DNA of 64,000 bases, taken from the NCBI RefSeq assembly GCF_021130785.1, contig NC_060211.1:26893001-26957000 (forward strand), given 5' to 3'. Made by a program: the position numbers and the translations under genes. The notes beneath the pieces were generated by a model. It did no database searches, had not been told where the DNA came from, and saw only the letters and a list, made by a program, of their open reading frames with translations. Below are positions 12,399 to 24,799 of the stretch, one piece after another (position 1 is the stretch's first letter; every line of letters begins with the position of its first letter). Source of the DNA: Homalodisca vitripennis (taxonomy: Eukaryota > Arthropoda > Insecta > Hemiptera > Cicadellidae).

Positions 12399-13729
12399 CA
12401 GGGTGTCAATTAAGTCTGGAACCTCTTTTTAAATTTTTAAACCACAATTTTAAAAAATACCAAAGTTCACACGTGCTTACTGGTGATAGTAATGCACATA
12501 TCTGCCCAATTACCGACCAGATAATCCCTTTGGGGGACGGTCCACAAGGAGTCAGACAAAATTCTTAAATAGCAGCATAGGTCAATTTTGGTATCAAATT
12601 AAAGGTCTCACTTAGCAGAGTACAATGCCGCAAACTGGACTTCAAAAGGTGGATTCATTCAGTAGTTTTAGCTATTTGAATTTTAAAACAATTGAACAAT
12701 GTAAATTATTAAGTATTACAAGTAAACACCAATTTTTAAGTACCTGTGATCAAAGTAAGTGTTCAAAATGTTCCCCTACCATCGTCTGGCAATGTCCTAG
12801 GCGGTTGTAAAAGCCATCCACTGCATTTTGAAGGTAGTCACGAGGAATATCTTGAGCTTCTTGGACTATGAGATTTCTTAGGTGCGCCAAATCTCGAGGC
12901 TTAATACGATAAACTTTATCTTTGAGGTATCCCCAAAGAAAAAAATCCAGCGGAGATAAATCAGGGGAACGAGCAGGCCACTCTACTGCACCACGTCTTC
13001 CAATCCATCTATGAAGAAATATTGTATCCAAGTATTCTCTAACAAGGAGAGCAAAGTGTGGTGGCGCGCCATCTTGTTGGAAATAAATTCTTTGAAATTG
13101 TCGACCACGAGCAGCTTGTAGTGCAGGCATTATCTCATTTTGGAGCATTGCTAGGTACGAGTCACCATTTAAATTACCATTGATAAATAATGGGCCCATA
13201 ATTTGATTTCCTATAATTCCTGCCCAAACGTTAAGTTTCTGTGGATGGTGTGTATGACTCAATCTGCCACTTTCACATTCTAACAGTAGTTGTGTTATTG
13301 GTAATAATTATTGATTCCTGGCTTCGATTACTACATTGTCAGATGATGGGAGGGGAACATTTTGAACACTCACTTTGATCACAGGTACTTAAAAATTGGT
13401 GTTTACTTGTAATACTTAATAATTTACATTGTTCAATTGTTTTAAAATTCAAATAGCTATAACTACTGAATGAATCCACCTTTTGAAGTCCGGTTTGCGG
13501 CATTGTACTTTGCTAAGTAAGACCTTTAATTTGATACCAAACTTGACCTATTCTGCTATTTAAGAATTTTGTCTGACTCCTTGTGGACCGTCCCCCAAAG
13601 GGATTTTCCGGTCGGTAATTGGGCAGATGTGTGCGTTACTATCACCAGTAAGCACGTGTGAACTTTGGTATTTCTTTCTATTATGGTTCAAAAATTAAAA
13701 AAGAGGTTCCAGACTTAATTGATACCCTG
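12399..13729 (-). mobile_element. DD41D transposon with 396-bp inverted repeats and half a transposase
   Basis: The 1331-bp element is bounded by TA (12397-12398 and 13730-13731) and begins CAGGGTGTCAATTAAGTCTGG. The left arm, 12399-12794, matches the right arm, 13334-13729, in inverted orientation over about 396 bp with few differences. The left arm runs into the 3' end of the transposase frame, so the right arm carries an inverted copy of the last codons of the gene. Only about 540 bp of unique DNA lies between the arms. The N-terminal half of the transposase is missing, so the copy is non-autonomous, but its ends look young. Confidence 0.9.
12750..13262 (-). pseudogene. N-terminally truncated DD41D transposase
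   Basis: An open frame of 170 codons covers the C-terminal half of a Tc1/mariner-superfamily DDE transposase. It contains KLNVWAGIIGNQIMGP, then the second catalytic Asp in YFQQDGAPPH, the linker WIGRRGAVEWPARSPDL, and the third Asp in SPLDFFLWGYLKDKVY. It ends in GHCQTMVGEHFEHLL. There are 41 residues between the two aspartates. The helix-turn-helix DNA-binding domain and the first catalytic Asp are absent: only about 70 bp separate the Met codon at 13262 from the right inverted repeat. It is close kin to the transposase at 49018-50088. It might still be translated but should lack DNA binding and catalysis. Confidence 0.85.
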
Positions 13730-13734
13730 TATAA

Positions 13735-16700
13735 TCTGAGTTCCCTTTTTAAATACGAGTAGTTTTGTGGGTCATCCGGTAATGAATACATAATGAAAGT
13801 TACTTAACAAAATTAAATTTGCAATATTTCCACATATCTTGTCAAAGTAACTCACTCACTAGCAGTCGTAAAGATATCAACAAAATAATTAGAGTGGTGG
13901 GCGTGGCGATGTTGTGTTTAATTAATGATTACAGTAACTTTACTTATGTTAATTGCATGTAAAGCACTATTCATTTATCAAAACGTTCATTTCTGTACAG
14001 CATCAGTCATGAGGAGATGGTTTTAATTACAATCTTAGTCTAAGTTGGGTTAATCTCTCATTATAAATACTATACAGATAGCATCTGAGAAAATTCATTG
14101 AAGAAATTAAAATAACATGTATTTTATACTTTTATTTAATTCAGTTAAGTTCACAGATGTTAGATCATACACATTACTTAATGAATGAAACTGATTTGTC
14201 TCTTAGTTCAGGAATGCTATCGTACTAACTCTCAAACATGAATTTGTGTCTAAACCTTTGTGTCTTGCAATTTATATCCTTCTAACTCAAACTCAAAATG
14301 TCTTTGTTAGCTTGTGTTTGGACCAGCTGAAATATATACCAGATATATAGTAGCCTCAATAATTTATAACAAAATGCTTATTTCATCTATATAATAATAA
14401 TTCTTAACTAGTTACTGAAATATGGCTAATTATTTTAATTAACATTTTTATCACTCATGCTGTTAAAAATTCCTCAACACTATAAACGTTCCTTCTCAAA
14501 AGAAGCTTTTTTAACGCCTCCAAAAACATCATCGTTTTCCCGCCTCTGCTATGCCGGCAGTGAATTAAAGTTATATTCCTTTGTAAACGATTTGGTTTTG
14601 GCAACAGATAGTTTTATGTGCGCGAATTCAAGATTCTATGCACTGCGAAGGTAATTCTCACCACAGACGACGGTTTTCATTAGGAAAAAAACTGTAGAAA
14701 GTATACAGCGTTGAATGCATACATTTTTTCATATTTTTTTTTCTTCAAAATGTATTTGCACACAACAATAGACTGCCTTTATTGAATATAGTTCTTAAAG
14801 CTCTCTTTTGAAATTTGAAAAAAAAGGTTAGGTTTTTTACTTTCATGGCCAAAAACAGCAACTCTGTATGTCTGGTATTGATAGATAATTATCACAGGTT
14901 GCAATCAGGTCTTTTCTGTCAATCAGAGATGAGCATGGTGTTTACCCAGAAAAAGTTCAGAGAAATTTTCTTTTGACAGCCGGTGTCACTTCTTGATTTC
15001 TCTTAATAAAATGATTGGAATAATGAGTCCTTCACTGGATTATGAAAAACTCACTCACCAGTTTCTTCTCTCGATTGAGAACTATGTGGATCTCATGAAA
15101 CCATTGAAGTAGATAGTTTGTTTCCTCATATACTTTTTATTCTAAGGTAACTTGGTTTCTAGCCGATACACTTAAAAAGGTGCAGTGGTGATACTATTGC
15201 TTCAAACAACTTCTATTTAAAAAACCGATTATAACATGGGTGACAATTGATTTTGGTGATGAGATTTTGTGAACATACGTAGTAGAACGTATCGGAGATG
15301 AATTGGAAGTCTCAAATCTTATATATTCCCAATCATCAGAATAATCAACATAGAAATTTGGACAAATGTATCGTTTGGAATATAATATGTGTGTCATAAT
15401 TCATAAAATAATTATAATACAACAAAATAATAATTAAATTATACAAAGTACTCATAATATTCCCAAGATGCTCTTTTTTACTCGCTAAACCCGATTTAAA
15501 CTGTTTTTGTAAAATATATAGGTATGTATTATTCATCTCGTGACGCACAAAGCAGTTTTTTGACAAAAACGGCTAAAAGTCTATAAACCCTTAATTGTTT
15601 GTATACTATTACTTTCTCTTACGTTTTGAAACGTATTTGGGTGTGTTGAATGTGTGAGAGTAGGCTTCTATTAACAATGTCATCAGAGTTAGAGTAATGG
15701 ATAAGATAAAATAACGAGGTGTTAATGTTTACATATTTCTTACAAAAAAAACCGCAGTAGATGTGAAAATATCTGTTGGTAGCATTCGACATATCAAGCT
15801 TTGTAGAAAATCTCAAACTTAACTAAGAAAATAGTTTTTTCCACTCTCAGACCACTTTGCGACGTTGTAAATATGCAGAACGTGCTCCTTAGTAATAATT
15901 CAAGGACGATAATTATAAATTAGTTGGACGAGGAAGCAGTTAATGTCTCCGACGACGGATTGCCGAGGGGCAGATGTTGGCGGTAATCTGTGATATTGGG
16001 TGTTTGCCAGACTCCAGGTAATCCGTCCAGAGCGCCTGATAACAGTTCTCGCAGATAACTGATAACAGTTGGGCTTGAAACTTGACAAGTCTGCTCCAAC
16101 TCAGACGAGAAAGCTGCCAAGTGAAATATTGAAGACGACTACCGATACTTGGATATAACGCTGCAGTGAATATATTTTAAAACACCTAAGTAACGTTAGT
16201 ATTTCATAGAGCTAATAATGCAAAATAATTATCAAATTTCTTACTGGCACCATTACTAAATGTAGAACCTTTGAGTATTAATTTTTAAACACATGTATCG
16301 CGTTTCTTTTAATATGAGTTTGGGCTTTCATCCCCCTCCACTTTCGTATTTTTCAGCAATATGTAACATTTGAAATTAAAACTAATCCAAAGTATTACTT
16401 AATAGAATATTAAATCAATCGTAGCAAAATAAGGGACAAAAATTGTCTGTTCACCAATCTAAGTTAGACTTTTTCAACGTCGTTACTCTCCACATGCATT
16501 TATGGAAATCTCACGTTTTAATTTTAGGATATGTTAGTAGATGGTAACCATTGGAGGTGTTGTGGATTTCGTCACTAAAAAATCGTCTGAAACGAACAAA
16601 AATATAAGACATTTTGACGGATTTATCATGATGCTTCGTTATTGTAAGGGCAAACGAGAGTGGGGTTCAACTCCTAATACTGACATCGTTTTATTGACAG

Positions 16701-19238
16701 CTTTCTCCTACTACATATATGTGATAAAGAGTAAATCAATTTTTACAATAGTTTTTGGGCAGTATAGTTAATATATTTGGTTTATTTTTACTTCCGAAAT
16801 GCATATGATTACTAAGCAGATCAGGTCTGGAAATAAACTATGTAATAAAGTTAAATATCAGTAGTAAAGCAATATGCAAATTGACCACGCATGTTTTTTT
16901 GTTATATAGAACTAAAATGACTATATAGTATTCTAGTATATATATAGAATATTCTAGTAACATAGTCTAATATAACAATATTAAAGTTACATATCGAGCA
17001 TTATAATATGCCCAGTAAAGAAATTACTATAAAAATAAAACGTTACTGTTTTATTTTTGGTAAACTTATAATAGCAAAGGGAGGTGCCCGTGTTGTATAA
17101 TGAGCCTTAAGCTCACTTATATTCCAAATTTCAGTTCTGAATAATACATGAAGAACCCACATTATTATGCATTAAACTGAATCACTCACTGAAATGAATT
17201 AGGTAAAATAATAATACGGGATAGTAAATTTGGTTTCTTTGTTGTTTTCTAGTTACTGAATTGTTGTGTTTATATCTTTGTACACCTGTTGTCTCATAAG
17301 TGTCTAGAATGCGCACATATAAATCTACTGCAGATTTAATAGTAAACCTATTAAATAGTAAAAAGTGTGTAAAAGTTTGTTTCTAATATCAAAACGTTTT
17401 AAAACTTAAGACGATATTAAATTAAAAATTTTAATCAATGATATTAACTAACATTTCACTCTACGATATTCAAGACTTTCCAGGATTCAAGTTAAGTCAA
17501 CCGTCACCTTTGTTTGATCAGGTGCGATTCAATGCTTTTATGTTCCCTACCGTTTATGCGGTTGTTCCAGAAAGGCGGTCCACACTAAAGAACGTTGACT
17601 GTTCAAAGTAAATAATTCATTTGTGTAAGAAGACCGACCATTTTACATATCAACGAAGTGGAACGGTTTAAGGACAGTGGAAACCTTAAGCTTTAGAGGT
17701 AAAGAATGTACGTCCCTTTGAAGATGTTGTTAGCGCATGGACTACAGTAGTCGTGCACTGATTTATAAATCGATTCGGTCCCCTTTCTTTCCATTTCAGG
17801 AGGAAAGTTTGGATATTGCAGCACGAGTCATCCTTTCTGTGAAGATCTCTCGAAGACTGCATAATTTTGAAACTGTAAATATTCATAATAGTCATATTTT
17901 TCTGATACTTACTACAAACTTCAATATGCTAGTGTATATTTAGTACAAAATAGTAATTGGGAGAGGAAAATGAAGAGGTCAGGCACTGAACTACACTATG
18001 TACCTATTAAATATTTAGTAAATATTAAAGACGAACATACCCGAGGTAGACTAAAAGAAAATAAAAAGAAAGTTCCATGTCTAATGTTACGTTATCAATA
18101 AGGCTGATATTGAACTACTTATATTTTATCATCAGACATTCCGCAATGTAAAAGCTAGTGGAGAAATAAAGGTTTACCGCGCATTCATGGGAAACATATG
18201 ACGTTTGCCAAAGTAGTTCGGTTTAATTTGATTTGTTATGGTTTAGAATTAATAATCCACAAATTAAACTTGCTTACATTTCATATTGATTTTATTAATG
18301 AAAATGTACATTGTATAACGTTTGTTCCACTTTCTGTGAGGCAATGGGGTTTAACGTGTAGAGTGGTTTTGATAAACGCTACCAACTAACATGGTTGTAT
18401 GCTTCGTTTCAGAGAGAATTTCAAAACAATTTAGCTTTAAACTAATATTTTATAATATAAAATTTTTTAACTTACAAATAAAGAAATTGTGGAAATAATT
18501 ATATTTACTTTATAAAATACGTCAGTCAGAGAATCGATTATTAAGGCCGTAGATCTAAAACCTCTAAGTTGATATATGTTACCCATTTGGATATAAAAAC
18601 TCAAGATCAAAGGAGCCTGGGATAAGAAAATCTATAAGGAATCTATTATTGAACATATGGTACATCCTCCCTGGTGAAACTGTAATAGCAGTGTTGAAAT
18701 TTAGAAAGTGGAGGTAAGATTTTATAATTTCTTATAGATTGCTAATAAATGTGATTTTACAGTAATTTCTAATCAAGGGCCTATTACTATTAATGTTATT
18801 TTCCTTAATGCTGCTTGTAACATTCGTTATTTTTACCTCAGAACGCAGCAGCAGGTCCGTTTTAAGAAAACTAGTGGCCAAAATTTTTATTTCTAGAAGA
18901 AATTGAAAATATTCTGTTCCATGAAGCGTCACTACAAATCTATGGGTAGTTAAAAAAAATAATCCCTGTTAAGGTTAAGGTGGAAAGGGAGCAATAACTC
19001 AAAATTACGTTATTACAATAATGATAAAAACACTGACATCATTAATGGATACAACCTAATACATCTATAGTATATCAAAAACAACGCAATGGATTCAATA
19101 ATCCATTTAAATTTTTTTTTATGAAGACATTGCATAGAGATTATCAAATATATTACGTATAAATATATTACATCATGCGTAATATCGATTAAGAATATAT
19201 TTAATGTGCTAACTTAATCAAATATTATAGCTAGCATA
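13735..19238. other. AT-rich sequence, no gene identified
   Basis: About 5.5 kb without a supported gene. Three less AT-rich patches were examined: 14457-14654 (plus-strand frame, no motif), 15900-16140 (several frames open on the minus strand, a TTCACTGCAG acceptor-like site upstream at about 16165, no recognised product), and 17440-17900 (overlapping frames on both strands, no motif). An imperfect AT palindrome lies at about 16921-16965. Confidence 0.5.
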
Positions 19239-19352
19239 GTGTCAAATGGAGTTGGCGGTGTTTCCAGTATTTTACATTTCAAATACAAGATGGAGTACTT
19301 GCTCAAGAAAGGGAGGCCTGACTTCCCGCTCAGACAAAGTTACTTTCGTCGT

Positions 19353-20620
19353 CTTATGAAACCAGCTCGGCTCATTAACCCTACTTGTCCCCTTGCTATC
19401 AACCCTTGCTACTTAGCCTGTCATTCATGATCCCTACCTGAGCCACGTTGTGTGCATGCGGAAATCTTATGAAACCAGCTCGGCTCATTAACCCTACTTG
19501 TCCCCTTGCTATCAACCCTTGCTACTTAGCCTGTCATTCATGATCCCTACCTGAGCCACGTTGTGTGCATGCAGAAATCTTATGAAACCAGCTCGGCTCA
19601 TTAACCCTACTTGTCCCCTTGCTATCAACCCTTGCTACTTAGCGAGTCATTCATGATCCCTACCTGAGCCACGTTGTGTGCATGCGGAAATCTTATGAAT
19701 CCAGCTCGGCTCATTAACCCTACTTGTCCCCTTGCTATCAACCCTTGCTACTTAGCGAGTCATTCATGATCCCTACCTGAGCCACGTTGTGTGCATGCGG
19801 AAATCTTATGAATCCAGCTCGGCTCATTAACCCTACTTGTCCCCTTGCTATCAACCCTTGCTACTTAGCGAGTCATTCATGATCCCTACCTGAGCCACGT
19901 TGTGTGCATGCGGAAATCTTATGAAACCAGCTCGGCTCATTAACCCCACTTGTCCCCTTGCTATCAACCCTTGCTACTTAGCGAGTCATTCATGATCCCT
20001 ACCTGAGCCACGTTGTGTGCATGCGGAAATCTTATGAAACCAGCTCGGCTCATTAACCCACTTGTCCCCTTGCTATCAACCCTTGCTACTTAGCCTGTCA
20101 TTCATGATCACTACCTGAGCCACGTTGTGTGCATGCGGAAATCTTATGAAACCAGCTCGGCTCATTAACCCCCACTTGTCCCCTTGCTATCAACCCTTGC
20201 TACTTAGCCTGTCATTCATGATCCCTACCTGAGCCACGTTGTGTGCATGCACAAATTTTATGAAACCAGCTCGGCTCCTTAAAATAGCTCGATTGTCCAG
20301 CTCGGCTACTTGTCTCCTTGCTACTTAGCCTGTCATTCATGATCATCCCTACCTGAGCCACGTTGTGTGCATGCAGAAATCTTAAGAAACCAGCTCGGCT
20401 CATTAAAATAGCTCGATTGTCCAGCTCGGCTACTTGTCTCCTTGCTACTTAGCCTGTCATTCATGATCATCCCTACCTGAGCCACGCTGTTTGCATGCAG
20501 AAATCTTATGTAACCAGCTCGGCTCATTGAACCTACTTGTTCCCTTGCTCTCAACCCTTGCTACTTAGCCAGTCATTCATGATTTCTACCTGAGCCATGG
20601 TGTTTGCATGCAAAAATCTG
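19353..20620. repeat. 113/124-bp satellite array, about 11 units
   Basis: Units start CTTATGAAACCAGCTCGGCTC at 19353, 19466, 19579, 19692, 19805, 19918, 20031, 20143, about 20256, 20381 and 20505. The first units are 112-113 bp and nearly identical, with TTGCTATCAACCCTTGCTAC and CCTGAGCCACGTTGTGTGCA. The units starting at about 20256 and 20381 are about 124 bp, with the middle replaced by AAAATAGCTCGATTGTCCAG. The last unit reverts and is more diverged. The pattern is typical of unequal crossing-over with a separate variant at one end. It is non-coding; short frames across it are by-products. Confidence 0.95.
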
Positions 20621-20624
20621 GAGT

Positions 20625-21105
20625 TTAAATTTTCAATCAAAATAGTTATTGTTTGTAGTATTTATAGAAGAAAAGAATAAAATAATGAATGTAATGAATA
20701 ATAATGAATAATAATAAAATAAGGAAATAATGAATGTAACTTTGTTTCAGGTTAGGTGAGTACAATAAGACTTCTTGTCCAGTTTAAAAAGTAAGTAGTA
20801 AACGTGTTTATTGGTGTAAATAGTAAATAAATCATCTATATGTACTCTGAGTTTTCATATACACTCAAGTGGTTGTGATTGTGCTTCAAAAATAATAAGT
20901 TATAAAATATTCATATTAGTTATCCACTTTAAATTTGAAATAAAGGTAATATGTAAAGGATTGTAACTACTGAATTTGTACGATGTAATTTACTACAGAT
21001 TAACATTTCAGTCAAATTCCAAACAAAAGATTTAATACTATTTTCAGTATACCAAAAGAAACCTTTTGGAAATTGAATTATAATGTTTACCTTGCCCTTT
21101 CAGGA
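20625..21105. other. AT-rich with simple AATAATGAATG repeats, no gene
   Basis: Low-complexity AATAATGAAT-type sequence at about 20660-20740, then plain AT-rich DNA. Nothing coding was seen. Confidence 0.5.
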
Positions 21106-21109
21106 TGTG

Positions 21110-21175
21110 TGTGAGAATTGTGTAACCGTACTTATGCTGTAGCCGCAACACAAGTATGGTTACACAATTCTCACA
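21110..21175. other. 24-bp perfect-type hairpin (possible small-RNA precursor)
   Basis: The left arm 21110-21133 (TGTGAGAATTGTGTAACC...) pairs with the right arm 21152-21175 with one mismatch out of 24, around an 18-nt loop (21134-21151). The whole structure is 66 nt, about the size of a pre-miRNA. I do not recognise the arm as a known miRNA seed. It may equally be the end of a small inverted repeat. Confidence 0.55.
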
Positions 21176-22325
21176 GCAAACTTCATGATTTAAGTTTACT
21201 GTATGTTAGTTAAAGTTATGTTCGACGGACTCACAGTTTTGGCATCATGCTTTGGGTCTGAGAGAGGGAATGCGTACATTCAAATTATGTCTCAACCTTC
21301 TAGATTTTTATCATAACTTTAACTCCTTTTTAGATAATAAACACTTTTTTAATATTATTTTTAATGTATACCATTTAAAAGTAGGTGTAAATTATACATT
21401 TATATAGATAGATTAGCATACCTTTTAAATATGAATTTACCTTTTAAAAGTTTTCGTCTTAAACAATAATTCAATCTCAATATTTCAATTATTGTAAAAA
21501 TATCTAGTACAAAGAAGGTTCCAGTCAGGCATATATTTCCATCTGGCACGTCAGCGTTACATTGGATCGAAATTAAAAAATATCTGTTCTTGCTCTTTAA
21601 GACATTTTTAAACTATTTTATTTTTCAAATTTTGTACAAAAACCATTTGGTGATCAATTTATTATTGGCGCTCAGCACGACAATGATGTTAGGAATGCTG
21701 CTAAAAGTAAACTGTATATGTCTTGTATTTCGTACAAGATAATTTACTTATTTTTTATAACTGTTACGAGTGTTCTTACATGTATCTCCAACCCCTTTAC
21801 ACTTATAAAATCTTTGCTTAGTATAACCATCACGTATGCCAAATTAACGTTCATTATATAATACTATATGAGAAAATACGTCTCACAGTTTAAACATCCT
21901 GGTAGCGTATTACCTAGTGACAAACAATAAAAGTTAAATTATAAATAAATAGTAATAGAAACATTTAAATTTCATTCATAAAAATGGATGCAGCATTGAA
22001 TATAAACAAATTTCTACGAAGTGTACATAAATTTATACACATTGTGTGGCAATAGGTCACATAGTGAAACACTTAGGGTGAGTCTCCTTGACTTAAATAT
22101 TTTTCACAACTTTGTTTTCAATTATACAACATAATTTTATTAAATGTTAAAAATGGTAAAAACTTAAAATTTGTATCCATCCGTGTTATAAATAAATAAA
22201 ATTAGTTTACTCTTTTTTAAAGAATGTATTTAATGAGTAAATATTAAATACTTGAAACTGCACCATTTATAAAATATTAACGTATTAAAAATACAAATGT
22301 AACTTAGTAGCTTCCTTTTTTCCTA
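21176..22325. other. AT-rich sequence, no gene seen
   Basis: No coding, RNA or repeat feature was recognised in this stretch. Confidence 0.5.
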
Positions 22326-22328
22326 GGA

Positions 22329-22575
22329 GTCGCCTACGCTCTCCAGACACTTCCGAAGCAGTAACAGAGGTATTAACTTAACTTACGACTAAGCCTTAAT
22401 TCACCTATGCACTCCAGAGACTGCCAAAGCAGTGACACAGCTGGTAACTTAACTTACGACTAAGCCTAAGGTCGCCTACGCGCTCCAGACACAGCCAAAA
22501 CAGTGACAGAGGTAGTAACTTAAGTAAAGACTAAGGCTTAAGCTAGCTGCCTACGCGCTCCAGACTGTTCCGTGA
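22329..22575. repeat. Short tandem array, about 70-78 bp x4
   Basis: Four diverged units contain (G)TCGCCTACGCGCTCCAGAC, GCCAAARCAGTGACAGAGGT and AACTTAACTTACGACTAAGCC, starting near 22329, 22400, 22471 and 22547. The last unit is truncated after the CGCGCTCCAGAC block. GC content is higher than in the flanks. Confidence 0.8.
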
Positions 22576-22599
22576 CTATCTAACGTCATAGGAAGGCAT

Positions 22600-24460
22600 A
22601 TTAAAAACTAGGGCAGCATATTTTAACCAAAGATAGTTTCTAAAAGATTTCATTTATGTACCAATTTTTAATTGCGATACATATTTTTTTGAAAAAAAAA
22701 AATAAAACGATATGACAAATTAATAGGTTGCTAATGTACTAATGCTATTTCATTGGAGGAACAAGCTTCATCTAGTCAGCTGAAAGTATTAATACCATCT
22801 TTTGGAGAAAACTGATGCTGTTAATGAAAGCAGCATTGAATAATCTATAACACATATTAGACAAAATCCGTAACTGATATTTGACTGAAACAATCCATTA
22901 TAGCCCAACCTAAGAGTATCGATAGATGAACAAAAAAAAGGACAACCTCAGGTAAAAGAAGTTGAAGTAAGCTCCTTCACTAAATAACTTATTTTACACA
23001 ACCACAGGTAATTTATTTATATAACTTTTTAGTCAAAATTAATTTTAGTGTAGTTCTTCTTCTTTCACCATTGAAACCATTAAAGTGTTTTAAGTTACAG
23101 CCAAAACTGCTAGAGTTTTCATTTTGGAGTAATAAATAGTTTGGTAACTATTCCATTAATTTATTATACTTTACGTAGACAACGTTACAAATTTGAAACA
23201 AAAAAATGAAATAAAATTTTAGGATACATTTAAAAAATAAATTAATATCACAGAATTTTAGGCATAAACAATCTTTTCCAATTTATGGTATTTACCTTCA
23301 AGTTATATAACGGAATACGTATAAACACATTAATCTTTAATTCAACAGCACATTTCAGAAGGTATTAAAGAGGAGGCGTTGTATTTGCCATGTAAAAATG
23401 ATAAAGAAGTCCATTAATTAGTGACATTTTTGACACTCGGGTCTCACCAACCCCTCTTTGGTCCTGTATCTTGTTTCATCAAGTATTTTAATTAAGTCGG
23501 TACCTCAAAGTGAAGTCTATTCGATCTGGCCTAACAAAGGTCGGAATACTCGCCAGATTTGAAGCGGACCGAGGGGAGCTCAGATACTTGGCGAGGGGAA
23601 GATAGTCAACCCTTTAGGGCGAGTCTCGACCACTGTAATCCTTTTCAAAAGTTTTTTCGAAATATTTCCTATAAATCTTATAATTTCTGCAACCCTAAGG
23701 ATAGCATGTAAATCATTTTAATAATCACTGAAATATCATATTCAAGATTTGTCCTCTCAGATTCAAACTTCACAATACTACAGTATTGTTAATCCCAATT
23801 TAAATATTTCAATTTTGTAACTACATCATTATGTTTCTTCTTTGCGCCAGGCGGACTGTTTTTTCCTGCACCAGTAGGGTTACTAATCGGTTGTTTGAAT
23901 GGAACAACACAGTTCAATCATTGATGGCATGGAAAACAAATAATCTCTGTATGTATGCACACTTTGGATGAATATGTTTTTCAAATGACTATACGAATAT
24001 TTATAATTATAAGATATGATTAGCATTAATGCAAATTATTAAAATAAATTGTTAGGATATGGCAGGTCCATTGAGTGAGGTATTATGAATGGAAATGCAA
24101 AATTTTCAGCATTCGGATCAGAAAGCCTATCATTGTTGCTATTGAACCTTCGACTGAGTGTACGAGTTCATTGCAATTGTTCAAGTATTTTCTAAAGTAC
24201 GCGTATTTTATTCTAGTTACAGTGAGTTTTAGTGCAAGAACAGTTTTAAATAAGAAGTATAAAATAGTTAGAATTACTTAACACTTCGTGGTTCAGTAAT
24301 TTGTAAAGGTTTTGTAATTCATTTTGAAATTTCAAGGCTATTTATTAGAAAGAGGGAGAAATTTGAGGAGAAAAAAAATACTTACAGAGCATCTACGGTT
24401 AACATAATATGTAAAATTACGAAGTATATAGCTAAGTTGTTTACAAAATGTCATTGACAC
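22600..24460. other. No gene seen; GC-richer patch at about 23.4-23.63 kb
   Basis: Mostly AT-rich. The patch at about 23440-23635 (GTCTCACCAACCCCTC..., GGACCGAGGGGAGCTC, TTTAGGGCGAGTCTCGACC) stands out in composition but has no open frame of note and was not matched to a family. It may be part of a dispersed repeat. Confidence 0.45.
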
Positions 24461-24469
24461 TTTAGGTAC

Positions 24470-24796
24470 AAGTAGCAAGGAAGTCTAAGGTTGCAAGGAA
24501 GTCTAAGGTAGCAAGGAAGTCTAAGGTAGCAAGGAAGTCTAAGTTTGCAAGGAACTCTAAGGTAGCAAGGAACTCTAAGGTAGCAAGGAACTCTAAGGTA
24601 GCAAGGAACTCTAAGGTAGCAAGGAACTCTAAGGTAGCAAGGAACTCTAAGGTAGCAAGGAACTCTAAGGTAGCAAGGCAGTCTAAGGTAGCAAGGAAGT
24701 CTAAGGTAGCAAGGAAGTCTAAGGTAGCAAGGAACTCTAAGGTAGCAAGGAAGTCTAAGGTAGCAAGGAACTCTAAGGTAGCAAGGAAGTCTAAGG
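24470..24796. repeat. 18-bp minisatellite, about 18 units
   Basis: Tandem units GTAGCAAGGAAGTCTAAG or GTAGCAAGGAACTCTAAG. Because the unit is a multiple of three, the minus strand stays open for 118 codons with a repeated FLATLD/FLATLE hexapeptide. A run of seven consecutive AACTCT units sits between blocks of AAGTCT units. No conserved flanking coding sequence was found, so I treat it as a minisatellite and not a gene. Confidence 0.95.
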
Positions 24797-24799
24797 CAG

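Noticed and set aside
15900..16140. Possible minus-strand exon, several frames open, acceptor-like site upstream
   Set aside because: The frame with an apparent start at 16120 begins at TTG, and all frames are open, which suggests composition and not coding. No family was recognised.
20212..20554. Overlapping minus-strand frames in the 113/124-bp satellite
   Set aside because: Repeat-derived; each frame is confined to the variant units and repeats itself.
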